Shown here piece by piece: positions 21,912 to 29,753 of a stretch of DNA of 33,273 nucleotides. Where the stretch lies: contig DGXO01000019.1 of the NCBI GenBank assembly GCA_002395605.1, positions 1-33,273 on the forward strand, read 5' to 3'. Within the stretch, counting starts at the first letter, position 1. Every line of letters starts with the position of its first letter. The notes under the pieces were generated by a model that worked only from the letters and a program-made list of their open reading frames with translations, did no database searches and was not told the origin of the DNA. The stretch comes from Bacteroidales bacterium UBA4230 (GTDB taxonomy: Bacteria; Bacteroidota; Bacteroidia; Bacteroidales; UBA932). The translations under genes and the position numbers were made by a program.

Positions 21912-21942
21912 CAAAGGTACAACAAAATTTCTAATCTCCAAA
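21912..21942 (-). promoter_or_regulatory. Promoter of the ABC-GntR operon
   Basis: On the minus strand TTTG (21942 to 21939), a 19-bp spacer and TACCTTTG (21919 to 21912): an exact Bacteroidetes promoter, with a leader of about 28 nt. Confidence 0.8.
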
Positions 21943-22003
21943 TATTTTTTTACTTTTTTAATCCTGCCCACAAATTTCTTAATTATCAAGCACTTATACA
22001 AAC

Positions 22004-22029
22004 TCGGGTGCACCTGCAGGTGCACCCGA
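22004..22029. repeat. Palindromic intergenic element, copy 3 (different core)
   Basis: A 26-bp perfect palindrome centred on GGGTGCACCTGCAGGTGCACCC. The outer flanks (ATTATCAAGCACTTA on the left, TAATACACTGATAAT on the right) are again inverted relatives of each other and resemble the flanks of copies 1 and 2. It may also serve as the downstream hairpin of the YiiX-like gene. Confidence 0.65.
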
Positions 22030-22054
22030 CAGTACGTAATACACTGATAATAAA

Positions 22055-22717
22055 CTACTTACCCGGCAGGATAGATACGGGGACAGAAGTCAGGTTTGTA
22101 GATTCCGACATCCTCTGAGGGTTTGTTCCTGGAAGCCCCTGCGGGACATCCATGCCAAGAATGGCAAAGAGCTGCTCCCAGTATATGGGCATGGTGCCGT
22201 CCGGGGCCAGGAAGTTCATAGGCTCGCTGTCAAAGACCTCTTTCCCACCATTGTCAAGGTAACTGAGCTGCACAAGCTCCGAGCAGTAAAGTTCCTCATT
22301 GTCCGGCAGGAACCACTTGTCGTATGCCCTCCCGCAGAAGGTCTTTGCGCGCTCAACCGCGGCATCGGCATCTACTCCCTCCACGCGTTTAATGATGAAT
22401 TCCGGAAGCGAGCCGTCCTTAAGCGTGAAATCCGTCAGGAAAGTATCCAGCGGATGACGATCTACCCCGTGCTTTATGGTGGCATCGACAATCCAGACGG
22501 AATCGGCCTTCACTTCCGCAATTGCCACGTGGATAAGGTTAAGGGCACCCTCCTTGCCGGTAGAGGCCGAAATTGCGGAATCCATGGAATCTGCCTCAAG
22601 ATTGTAACTGAGCGGAATACCTACAAATATAAGGTCTCCGTTACGGAGTGCGGCCTGCCTGGTGTGGCAGCTGCATACCGCAAATAATAAAAGAATAATA
22701 CCTAAAAAACGTTTCAT
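22055..22717 (-). CDS. YiiX/YebB-like NlpC/P60-type cysteine hydrolase, lipoprotein
   Basis: 220 residues from the ATG at 22717. The start MKRFLGIILLLFAVCSC is a lipoprotein signal (Cys17 preferred). The catalytic core is of the permuted NlpC/P60 (YiiX, peptidase C92) type: GDLIFV (27-32) opens the domain, His63 is in LIHVAIAEV, and Cys145 is in ELYCSELVQ. Members hydrolyse amide or ester bonds, probably in cell-wall or lipid substrates; the precise substrate is unknown. The open frame extends further upstream to 23026 across ftcD, but the lipoprotein start is clearly the real one. It is divergent from the hut operon with 63 bp between the start codons. Confidence 0.85.
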   Translation of the reverse strand: MKRFLGIILLLFAVCSCHTRQAALRNGDLIFVGIPLSYNLEADSMDSAISASTGKEGALNLIHVAIAEVKADSVWIVDATIKHGVDRHPLDTFLTDFTLKDGSLPEFIIKRVEGVDADAAVERAKTFCGRAYDKWFLPDNEELYCSELVQLSYLDNGGKEVFDSEPMNFLAPDGTMPIYWEQLFAILGMDVPQGLPGTNPQRMSESTNLTSVPVSILPGK

Positions 22718-22752
22718 GTCACAAATATGGCATTTTTCTGTGAAAAAATAAC

Positions 22753-22760
22753 TAAATTTG
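22753..22760 (+). promoter_or_regulatory. -7 box of the histidine-utilisation operon
   Basis: TAAATTTG, 20 nt before the ftcD ATG at 22781. The -33 region is weak (TTTCTG near 22735), which would suit a regulated promoter. Confidence 0.6.
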
Positions 22761-22780
22761 GAGACACTAAAACTTAAGTA

Positions 22781-24430
22781 ATGAAAAGAATCATAGAGTG
22801 CGTTCCCAATTACAGTGAAGGAAGGGACAAAACCGTCATTGATGCCATTGTAGCGGCAATCAAGGAAGTAGAAGGAATAAAAGTTCTGGACGTTGACCCC
22901 GGTGAAGCCACCAACAGGACGGTGGTAACTTTTGTGGGTGAACCTGAGCCCGTTTGCGAAGCCGCTTTCCGCGGCGCCGCCAAGGCCAAGGAACTGATTG
23001 ACATGACAAAGCATCACGGCGCCCACCCCCGTAGCGGCGCCACGGATGTCCTCCCGCTCATTCCAGTGAGCGGAATTACGCTTGAGGAATGCGCAGAACT
23101 TGCCCGCGGCCTTGCAAAGAGGCTGTATGAAGAACTCGGTATTCCCTGCTACTGCTACGAGGCCGCAGCTTTCAAGCCTGAAAGGAAGAACCTTGCCGTA
23201 TGCCGCCAGGGAGAATATGAGGCCCTGAAGGAAAAGATGTCAGATGAATCCCGCAAGCCGGATTTCGGCGGCAAGTGGGACGCCGTTGCAGAGAAGGCCG
23301 GTGCCACAAACGTGGGCGCCAGGGGCTTTCTTGTGGCCGTGAACTTCAACCTCAACACCACAAGCACCCGCCGCGCCATGGCTGTGGCCTTCGATGTCCG
23401 TGAAAAAGGCCGAAAGAACCCCAGCGGAGATGGCTGGATTCCCGGCACCCTCAAAGGCACCAAGGCAATCGGCTGGTACATAGACGAATACGGCATTGCC
23501 CAGGTATCCATGAACATAACGGACATAGATGCCACTCCCCTTCATGTGGCCTTCGAGGAGGTCTGCCGCTGTGCAGCCGCCCGTGGTCTCCGCGTTACCG
23601 GTGCCGAAATTGTGGGTCTGGTTCCTAAGCGCGTCCTTCTTGAGGCCGGCCGCTTCTACCTTGAGCGTCAGCAGCGTTCTCTTGGCATTTCAGAAGAGGA
23701 GATAGTGAAGATAGCCGTGAAGTCCATGTCCCTTGACGACCTCAAGCCGTTCAACCCCTCCGAAAAAGTAATCGAATACCTTATAGATAATAAGAAGGCG
23801 GGCCTTGCCCAAATGACCCTGGAAGGCTTTACCCGTGAAACGGCGTCGGAATCCGCAGCCCCCGGCGGCGGCTCCGTAAGCGCTGCAATGGGAGCCTTCG
23901 GCGCTGCCCTCGCCACCATGGTCGCAAATCTTTCGGCCCACAAGAGGGGATGGGACGCCCGCTGGAAAGAGTTCAGTGATGTTGCCGAAAAAGGCCAGGC
24001 CATCCTTGACGAGCTCCTGGACCTCATAGATGAAGACACCGCCGCCTTCAACCGCATAATGGACTGCTTCTCCTTGCCCAAGGGCACGGAAGAAGAGAAA
24101 GCAGCCCGCGCAAAGGCCATTGAAGAAGCCACGCTCAATGCGGCAAATGTCCCTCTGCGCACTATGGAAGCAGCCCTGAAGGCCCTTCCCTTGGCGCTTG
24201 AGATGGCCCGGAACGGAAATCCCGCCAGCGCATCTGACGCAGGCGTAGCCGCCCTTGCAGCCGTAGCAGGCATTCGCGGCGCCCGCCTCAACGTGCGCAT
24301 AAACGCCGCCGGGCTCACTGACAAGACATCGGCCCAGCCGCTCCTTAAAAGAGCCGATGAAATTGAGGCACAGGCAGCCGAACTTGAAAAACAGGTACTT
24401 ACAGAAGTTAACAACCACATAGAACTATGA
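22781..24430 (+). CDS. ftcD: Formimidoyltransferase-cyclodeaminase (bifunctional)
   Basis: A 549-residue fusion. The N-terminal domain (1-about 300) is glutamate formimidoyltransferase: CVPNYSEGRD, VLDVDPGEATNRTVVTFVG, and GAHPRSGATDVLP containing the catalytic His82. The C-terminal domain (about 342-549) is formimidotetrahydrofolate cyclodeaminase: TRETASESAAPGGGSVSAAM and AFGAALATMVANLSAHKRG. It transfers the formimino group of formiminoglutamate to tetrahydrofolate and then deaminates it to 5,10-methenyl-THF, giving glutamate. It opens the operon ftcD-hutU-hutH-hutI, and its stop overlaps the hutU start (ATGA). The order is unusual in that the last enzyme of the pathway comes first. Confidence 0.95.
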   Translation: MKRIIECVPNYSEGRDKTVIDAIVAAIKEVEGIKVLDVDPGEATNRTVVTFVGEPEPVCEAAFRGAAKAKELIDMTKHHGAHPRSGATDVLPLIPVSGITLEECAELARGLAKRLYEELGIPCYCYEAAAFKPERKNLAVCRQGEYEALKEKMSDESRKPDFGGKWDAVAEKAGATNVGARGFLVAVNFNLNTTSTRRAMAVAFDVREKGRKNPSGDGWIPGTLKGTKAIGWYIDEYGIAQVSMNITDIDATPLHVAFEEVCRCAAARGLRVTGAEIVGLVPKRVLLEAGRFYLERQQRSLGISEEEIVKIAVKSMSLDDLKPFNPSEKVIEYLIDNKKAGLAQMTLEGFTRETASESAAPGGGSVSAAMGAFGAALATMVANLSAHKRGWDARWKEFSDVAEKGQAILDELLDLIDEDTAAFNRIMDCFSLPKGTEEEKAARAKAIEEATLNAANVPLRTMEAALKALPLALEMARNGNPASASDAGVAALAAVAGIRGARLNVRINAAGLTDKTSAQPLLKRADEIEAQAAELEKQVLTEVNNHIEL

Positions 24431-26421
24431 CCTTCAAAGAAGAAATACTTCAGGGCATTCCGGCATCGCTCCCGGAGGCCAAGCCCTACGACAAAGAAAT
24501 AAACCACGCTCCCAAGCGCAAGGACATCCTGAGCCAGGAAGAAAAGGTGCTGGCGCTTAAAAACGCCCTCCGCTACTTCCCCGCCAGCCTTCACGCGGAT
24601 CTTGCTCCGGAGTTCGCCAAGGAGCTCAAGGATTTCGGCCGAATTTATATGTACAGGTATCGGCCTTCCTATAAGATATATGCAAGGCCGATTGACGAAT
24701 ACCCGGCAAAATCCAGGCAGGCCGCCGCAATAATGGCCATGATCCAGAACAACCTGGACGAAAGAGTGGCCCAGCACCCGCATGAGCTTATCATTTACGG
24801 TGGCAACGGCGCCATTTTCCAGAACTGGGCCCAGTACCGCCTCACAATGCAGTACCTTGCCACCATGACCGATGAACAGACCCTGGTCATGTACTCCGGC
24901 CATCCCCTTGGCCTTTTCCCCAGCCACAAGGACGCCCCGCGCGTAATTGTCACCAACGGCATGGTCATTCCCAATTATTCCAAGCCGGATCACTGGGAGA
25001 AGTTCAACGCCATGGGCGTAAGTCAGTACGGCCAGATGACCGCCGGATCATATATGTACATCGGCCCTCAGGGCATTGTGCACGGAACCACCATCACGGT
25101 AATGAATGCGGCCCGCAAGCAGGGCGGCAGCCCCGCCGGTAAGCTCTTCGTGACGGCCGGCCTTGGCGGAATGTCCGGTGCCCAGCCCAAAGCCGGAAAC
25201 ATAGCAGGCGTTGTGAGCGTCACCGCGGAAATCAATCCAAAGGCCGCGGAGAAACGCTTTGAGCAGGGCTGGGTGGATGAACTCCACACGGACCTTACGG
25301 AACTTATAGGCCGAATCAAGGAGGCAGTTGCGGCAAAGAAACCCGTCTCCCTGGCTTATGTGGGCAACGTCGTGGACCTTTGGGAAAGGCTTGCCCAGGA
25401 AGACGTCCACGTAGACCTTGGCAGTGACCAGACCTCCCTCCACAACCCTTGGGCCGGAGGCTACTACCCCGTTGGCTACTCCCTGGAAGAGTCCAAGAAA
25501 ATGATGGCCGAAGACCCCGCACGCTTCAAGGAGGCAGTGCAGGAGTCCCTCCGCCGCCACGTTGCCGCCATCAACAAGCTTGCCGCAAAGGGCATGTACT
25601 TCTTCGACTACGGCAACGCCTTCCTTCTTGAGAGTTCCCGCGCAGGTGCAGACATCCTGAAGCCGGACGGCACGTTCCGCTATCCCTCCTATGTCCAGGA
25701 CATCATGGGCCCCATGTACTTCGACTACGGCTTCGGCCCGTTCCGTTGGGTGTGCATGAGCGAAGACCCCAAGGACCTTGAGAAAACGGACGCAATTGCC
25801 GTGAAAGTGCTCTCGGAGATAGCGGCATCTTCCCCGGCCGAAATCGCAGGCCAGATGCGTGACAACATCCATTGGATAGAGGAAGCCGGCCGAAACCACC
25901 TTGTGGTGGGTTCTCAGGCACGTATCCTTTACGCCGACTGCGAAGGCCGCACCAAGATTGCCCTCGCCTTCAACAAGGCCATCCGCAGCGGAGAGATTTC
26001 GGCCCCCATAGTGCTTGGCCGTGACCACCACGACGTCTCCGGCACGGACTCCCCCTTCCGCGAAACCTCCAACATCTATGACGGTTCCCGCTTCACTGCG
26101 GACATGGCCGTCCAGAACGTTATTGGAGACGGCTTCCGCGGCGCCACCTGGGTATCCATCCACAACGGCGGCGGCGTTGGCTGGGGAGAAGTCATCAACG
26201 GCGGCTTCGGCATGGTGATCGACGGCTCCGATGACAGCGCCCGCCATATCAGGGAAATGCTGTTCTGGGACGTCAACAACGGCATCGCCCGCCGCAGCTG
26301 GGCCCGTAACGCCCCCGCCCGCTTTGCCATAGAGAGGGAAATGGCCCGTACTCCTTCCCTGAAGGTTACCCTCCCCAATGAGGCCGATGAAAACTTACTT
26401 AGAAAAACTTTGGAAAAATAA
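24427..26421 (+). CDS. hutU: Urocanate hydratase, long form
   Basis: Converts urocanate to imidazolone propionate using tightly bound NAD+ as an electrophile. At 664 residues it is about 110 longer than the Pseudomonas/Bacillus enzyme (about 555) and belongs to the long form found in Bacteroidota and eukaryotes. Family stretches include LIIYGGNGAIFQNWAQYRLT, MYSGHPLGLFPSHKDAPRVI, GMSGAQPKAGNIAG and HVDLGSDQTSLHNPW. The C-terminal YASRSWAR-like segment appears as NNGIARRSWARN. It overlaps ftcD by 4 bp and ends 1 bp before hutH, so the operon is tightly coupled. It contains the word TTCGGCCGAA at 24634-24643. Confidence 0.95.
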   Translation: MTFKEEILQGIPASLPEAKPYDKEINHAPKRKDILSQEEKVLALKNALRYFPASLHADLAPEFAKELKDFGRIYMYRYRPSYKIYARPIDEYPAKSRQAAAIMAMIQNNLDERVAQHPHELIIYGGNGAIFQNWAQYRLTMQYLATMTDEQTLVMYSGHPLGLFPSHKDAPRVIVTNGMVIPNYSKPDHWEKFNAMGVSQYGQMTAGSYMYIGPQGIVHGTTITVMNAARKQGGSPAGKLFVTAGLGGMSGAQPKAGNIAGVVSVTAEINPKAAEKRFEQGWVDELHTDLTELIGRIKEAVAAKKPVSLAYVGNVVDLWERLAQEDVHVDLGSDQTSLHNPWAGGYYPVGYSLEESKKMMAEDPARFKEAVQESLRRHVAAINKLAAKGMYFFDYGNAFLLESSRAGADILKPDGTFRYPSYVQDIMGPMYFDYGFGPFRWVCMSEDPKDLEKTDAIAVKVLSEIAASSPAEIAGQMRDNIHWIEEAGRNHLVVGSQARILYADCEGRTKIALAFNKAIRSGEISAPIVLGRDHHDVSGTDSPFRETSNIYDGSRFTADMAVQNVIGDGFRGATWVSIHNGGGVGWGEVINGGFGMVIDGSDDSARHIREMLFWDVNNGIARRSWARNAPARFAIEREMARTPSLKVTLPNEADENLLRKTLEK

Positions 26422-26422
26422 T

Positions 26423-27910
26423 ATGCATCAGATATCACACGCCCGCCTTTCGCTGGAAGACATCAAGGCAATAATAGATAACGGAGAAAAGCTCACCCTG
26501 TCACAGGAAGCCGTAGACGCCATTGTAAAGTGCCGCCAGTACCTGGACCACAAGATGGAAGACATCGGAAGGCCAGTTTACGGAGTCACAACCGGATTCG
26601 GCTCCCTCTACAATGTTACAATCCCTAAGGAAGACCTCAGCCAGTTGCAGCACAACCTTGTGATGTCTCACGCCTGCGGCGCCGGAGACAAAGTGCGCCC
26701 GGAAATAGTTAAACTGATGCTTTTCCTAAAGGCACAGTCACTCTCCTACGGCCACTCCGGAGTGCAGCTTGTCACCGTCCAGAGGCTCATAGACATGTTC
26801 AACAACGACATCCTTCCGGTGGTTTACCAGCAGGGTTCCCTGGGCGCATCCGGAGACCTCGCTCCCCTCGCCCACATGAGCCTTCCGCTAATCGGCCTTG
26901 GAGAAGTGCTGTACAAAGGGAAGGTCCGTCCTTCGGCCGAAGTATGGAAGGAAATGGGCTGGGAGCCCATCCGGCTTCAGTCCAAGGAAGGCCTGGCTCT
27001 TCTTAACGGCACGCAGTTCATGAGCGCCCACGCCGTATGGAGCATCCTAAAGAGCATGAGGCTGTCGGCTTGGGCCGATGTCATAGGCGCCATTTCCCTA
27101 GATGCCTACGACGGCAGGATTGAGCCATTCCTTCCCCTCACGCACCATCTTCGCCCGCACAAGGGCCAGATTGCAACGGGAGAACGCTTCATGGAGCTTC
27201 TGGAAGGCAGTGAGCTCATACGCCGCCCCAAGACCCATGTTCAGGACCCTTACAGTTTCCGCTGCATCCCTCAGGTGCACGGTGCTGTCAAGGACAATAT
27301 CATGTACGTGAAATCCGTCCTTGAGAACGAGATCAACTCCGCCACCGACAACCCCAATATCTTCCCCGACGAAGACATGGTGATTTCGGCCGGAAACTTC
27401 CACGGAGAGCCCATTGCCATCCCCATGGACTCCCTGGCAATTGCAATGAGCGAACTCGCAAGCATCTCCGAGCGCCGTACTTTCCAGCTTATAGACGGCC
27501 TGCGCGGGCTTCCCAAATACCTTGTGGCGGCTCCGGGCCTCAACAGCGGCTTCATGATTCCGCAGTACACCGCAGCTTCCATCGTATCCCAGAACAAGGG
27601 CCTCTGCTGGCCTGCTTCCTGCGACTCCATTCCCTCTTCCCAGGGCCAGGAAGACCACGTTTCAATGGGTTCCAACGCCGCCACCAAGCTTGTGAGGGTT
27701 GTAGACAACGTTGAGACAGTGCTTGGAATTGAGCTCTTCAACGCAGTCCAGGCCATAGAGTTCCGCCGTCCGCTGCACACTTCGCCCCGCCTGGAGAAAG
27801 TCATGGCCGACTACCGCAAGGTGGTGCCGTTTGTAGACACCGACACCTACATGCATCCCCTGATTGAAAAATCCGTACAGTTCCTTAGGAATGAGCAGTA
27901 CATTAATTAA
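26423..27910 (+). CDS. hutH: Histidine ammonia-lyase
   Basis: Catalyses the first step, histidine to urocanate plus ammonia. At 495 residues it is a normal family length. The autocatalytic MIO cofactor forms from Ala142-Ser143-Gly144 in GSLGASGDLAPLAHM, at the same numbering as the Pseudomonas enzyme. Active-site tyrosine and other motifs are seen: YGVTTGFGSL (Tyr53), LLNGTQFM, NEINSATDNPNIF, and SSQGQEDHVSMG near the C-terminus. The ATG at 26423 (MHQISHARLSLEDI) is chosen; it follows the hutU stop by 1 bp. The 3' end overlaps hutI by 20 bp. Confidence 0.96.
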   Translation: MHQISHARLSLEDIKAIIDNGEKLTLSQEAVDAIVKCRQYLDHKMEDIGRPVYGVTTGFGSLYNVTIPKEDLSQLQHNLVMSHACGAGDKVRPEIVKLMLFLKAQSLSYGHSGVQLVTVQRLIDMFNNDILPVVYQQGSLGASGDLAPLAHMSLPLIGLGEVLYKGKVRPSAEVWKEMGWEPIRLQSKEGLALLNGTQFMSAHAVWSILKSMRLSAWADVIGAISLDAYDGRIEPFLPLTHHLRPHKGQIATGERFMELLEGSELIRRPKTHVQDPYSFRCIPQVHGAVKDNIMYVKSVLENEINSATDNPNIFPDEDMVISAGNFHGEPIAIPMDSLAIAMSELASISERRTFQLIDGLRGLPKYLVAAPGLNSGFMIPQYTAASIVSQNKGLCWPASCDSIPSSQGQEDHVSMGSNAATKLVRVVDNVETVLGIELFNAVQAIEFRRPLHTSPRLEKVMADYRKVVPFVDTDTYMHPLIEKSVQFLRNEQYIN

Positions 27911-29147
27911 GAATATAGGCCTTCTTGCCGGTATAGTCCCTGAAGGAGTCCTCCGCAAGGAGGGCTCCGCACAGGGAGAGACCGGGATGCAGGAAAATGC
28001 CTGGCTCAGGATAGAAGACGGCCGGATTGCCGGTTTCGGCAAGATGCCCGGTCCGGCCGGGCATGACGTCATTCCAGACCCGTCCCCTGTCATTCCGAGC
28101 CGCCCGGAGGGCGCTGCCGAGGAATCTCAAATCGACGCCCTCGGCGGCATGCTCATGCCCGGTTTCTGCGACAGCCATACCCACATTGTGTATGCCGGAA
28201 GCCGTGACGGAGAGTTCCTGGACAAGATAAACGGCCTATCCTATGAGGAGATTGCGGCCCGCGGTGGCGGCATCCTCAATTCATCGGACCTTCTCAACCG
28301 CACTCCGGAAGACGAACTTTACCGCCAGTCAATGGCGCGCGTGAATGAGATGATGGCAAAAGGCACTGTGGCCATGGAGATAAAGAGCGGCTACGGCCTG
28401 TGCCCGGAAGGTGAAATGAAGATGCTCCGCGTAATACGCCGCATCAAGGAATCCGTCCCTGCCGCAGTAAAGTCCACGTTCCTTGGCGCGCATGCCATCG
28501 GCCGAAAATATACCCACGAGGAATATGTTCAGGCGGTAATTGACATGATTCCGGAGGCTTCGGTCCTGGCCGATTTTGTGGATGTCTTCTGTGACGAGGG
28601 CTTCTTTACGGTGGAAGATACGGAGCGTATCCTTTCTGCCGCTAAGGGTAAGCTTGTCCCTAAGATCCATGCCAACGAACTTGCCGTCAGCGGCGGAGTT
28701 CAAGTTGGCGTAAAGCACGGGGCTCTGTCCGTAGACCACCTGGAGCGCACAACTGATGCAGAGATCGAGGCGCTTCGCGGCTCTTCCACCATGCCCACAA
28801 TGCTGCCGGGCAGTTCCTTCTTCCTTGGACTCCCATACGGCAGGGCCAAAGACTACATCAAGGCCGGCCTTGGCGTTGCCCTGGCGTCAGACTACAACCC
28901 AGGGTCCTCCCCTTGCGGAGACATGCGCTTTGTGATGGCACAGGGCTGCATCAAGATGAAACTCACTCCTGTGGAGGCTTTCAACGCTGTAACCATCAAC
29001 AGCGCCTATGCTATGGGACTTAGCCTGGAATACGGTTCAATAACCGTAGGCAAAAAGGCCGCCCTCATTCTTACCGAACCTGGCTGGGACATTACAAAAC
29101 TTGCATATCAGTACCAGACTCCGTTCATCCGGAAAGTCATTTACTAA
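27891..29147 (+). CDS. hutI: Imidazolonepropionase with an in-frame repeat-derived insertion
   Basis: Hydrolyses imidazolone propionate to formiminoglutamate, the substrate of FtcD. The 418 residues form an amidohydrolase-fold metalloenzyme: DSHTHIVYAG (metal ligands His96 and His98), EIKSGYGL, FLGAHA, KIHANELA, SVDHLE and LASDYNPGSSP. The start at 27891 (MSSTLIKNIG) overlaps hutH by 20 bp. Residues about 52-80 (MPGPAGHDVIPDPSPVIPSR and PEGAAEESQ) have no counterpart in the family as I know it. They lie between the N-terminal beta-sandwich and the metal site and are encoded by a dispersed repeat (28044-28131). All metal and substrate motifs are intact, so the enzyme probably still works. Confidence 0.93.
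   Translation: MSSTLIKNIGLLAGIVPEGVLRKEGSAQGETGMQENAWLRIEDGRIAGFGKMPGPAGHDVIPDPSPVIPSRPEGAAEESQIDALGGMLMPGFCDSHTHIVYAGSRDGEFLDKINGLSYEEIAARGGGILNSSDLLNRTPEDELYRQSMARVNEMMAKGTVAMEIKSGYGLCPEGEMKMLRVIRRIKESVPAAVKSTFLGAHAIGRKYTHEEYVQAVIDMIPEASVLADFVDVFCDEGFFTVEDTERILSAAKGKLVPKIHANELAVSGGVQVGVKHGALSVDHLERTTDAEIEALRGSSTMPTMLPGSSFFLGLPYGRAKDYIKAGLGVALASDYNPGSSPCGDMRFVMAQGCIKMKLTPVEAFNAVTINSAYAMGLSLEYGSITVGKKAALILTEPGWDITKLAYQYQTPFIRKVIY
28044..28131 (+). repeat. Dispersed repeat inserted in frame within hutI
   Basis: It begins with a hairpin ATGCCCGG-N5-CCGGGCAT (28044-28064), followed by two GTCATTCC half-units (28068 and 28089) and the end GAGGAATCTCA. The part GTCATTCCGAGC...CGAGGAATCTCA is the same element type as 5741-5779 (GTCATTTCGAGC...CGAGAAATCTCA). 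Confidence 0.7.
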
Positions 29148-29148
29148 G

Positions 29149-29179
29149 TTTGCGGCTTTGTAAATTTTTGATATATTTG
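29149..29179 (+). promoter_or_regulatory. Promoter of the plug-domain lipoprotein gene
   Basis: TTTG (29149-29152), a 19-bp spacer and TATATTTG (29172-29179), six bases before the ATG. It is an exact Bacteroidetes promoter and gives an almost leaderless mRNA. Confidence 0.75.
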
Positions 29180-29184
29180 CAGTT

Positions 29185-29616
29185 ATGAGAAAGTTTTTCA
29201 ACTGCATAGCCCTTCTTGTCCTTGTATCCTGCGGCCCAGCAGCCTATACCTCCTATGGGCCAAGCCGGATGCAGGAAAAGGTAAACATAGGTTATGGTAC
29301 GGCCACCCGCGAGCAGCTCACAAGTTCCGTATCATCTGTTGCCATAGATGACAGCATACCATACACCAACATCTACGAAATGATCCAGGGAAAGTGCGCC
29401 GGCGTAATGGTAAGAGGAACTTCAATCCTGATCCGCGGCGTCAGTTCCATCAATCTTTCAACGGAACCCCTTATCATAGTAGATGGAATTGAGGTGTCAG
29501 ACATCTCTCACATTAATCCCCGGGACGTAAAAGACATACATATCCTCAAGGACGCCGCCGCATCCATTTACGGCTCCAGGGGCGCAAACGGGGTCATTTT
29601 GATTACCCTAAAATAA
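29185..29616 (+). CDS. Stand-alone SusC-type plug-domain lipoprotein
   Basis: 143 residues. A lipoprotein signal MRKFFNCIALLVLVSC (Cys16) is followed by a linker and then a TonB-dependent-receptor plug domain of the SusC/RagA type: VNIGYGTATREQLTSSVSSV, NIYEMIQGKCAGVMV, ILIRGVSSINLSTEPLIIVD, GIEVSDISHINPRDVKDIHI and LKDAAASIYGSRGANGVILI. In SusC this domain plugs a 22-strand barrel of about 800 residues; here there is no barrel and the frame ends just after GVILITLK. A promoter of its own and a clean stop argue against a recent truncation. It may act as a free plug that interacts with TonB-like proteins or with another barrel (inference). Confidence 0.85.
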   Translation: MRKFFNCIALLVLVSCGPAAYTSYGPSRMQEKVNIGYGTATREQLTSSVSSVAIDDSIPYTNIYEMIQGKCAGVMVRGTSILIRGVSSINLSTEPLIIVDGIEVSDISHINPRDVKDIHILKDAAASIYGSRGANGVILITLK

Positions 29617-29628
29617 AACGAAAAATTA

Positions 29629-29659
29629 TTTGCTATTTTATAAAAAAGTAGTACCTTTG
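29629..29659 (+). promoter_or_regulatory. tRNA-Pro promoter
   Basis: TTTG (29629-29632), a 19-bp spacer and TACCTTTG (29652-29659), 14 nt before the tRNA: an exact Bacteroidetes promoter. Confidence 0.8.
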
Positions 29660-29673
29660 CAATCCCAATTCCT

Positions 29674-29746
29674 CTGGATGTAGCGCAGTTGGTAGCGCAC
29701 CTGGTTAGGGACCAGGAGGTCGCTGGTTCAAGTCCAGTCATCCAGA
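29674..29746 (+). tRNA. tRNA-Pro, anticodon AGG
   Basis: Acceptor CTGGATG/CATCCAG with the C1-G72 pair typical of bacterial tRNA-Pro, D stem GCGC/GCGC, anticodon stem CCTGG/CCAGG with loop TTAGGGA (anticodon AGG, G37 present as expected for Pro), T stem GCTGG/CCAGT and discriminator A. CCA is not encoded. An A at position 34 is unusual for a bacterial proline tRNA. Confidence 0.88.
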
Positions 29747-29753
29747 CTTCAAT

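Noticed and set aside
23668..24993. Long minus-strand frame opposite ftcD/hutU (441 codons)
   Set aside because: Antisense of two well-recognised hut genes; its Ala/Ser/Arg-rich translation is typical of shadows.
25048..26247. Long minus-strand frame opposite hutU (399 codons)
   Set aside because: Val/Gly/Ala/His-rich antisense of urocanase codons; no independent evidence.
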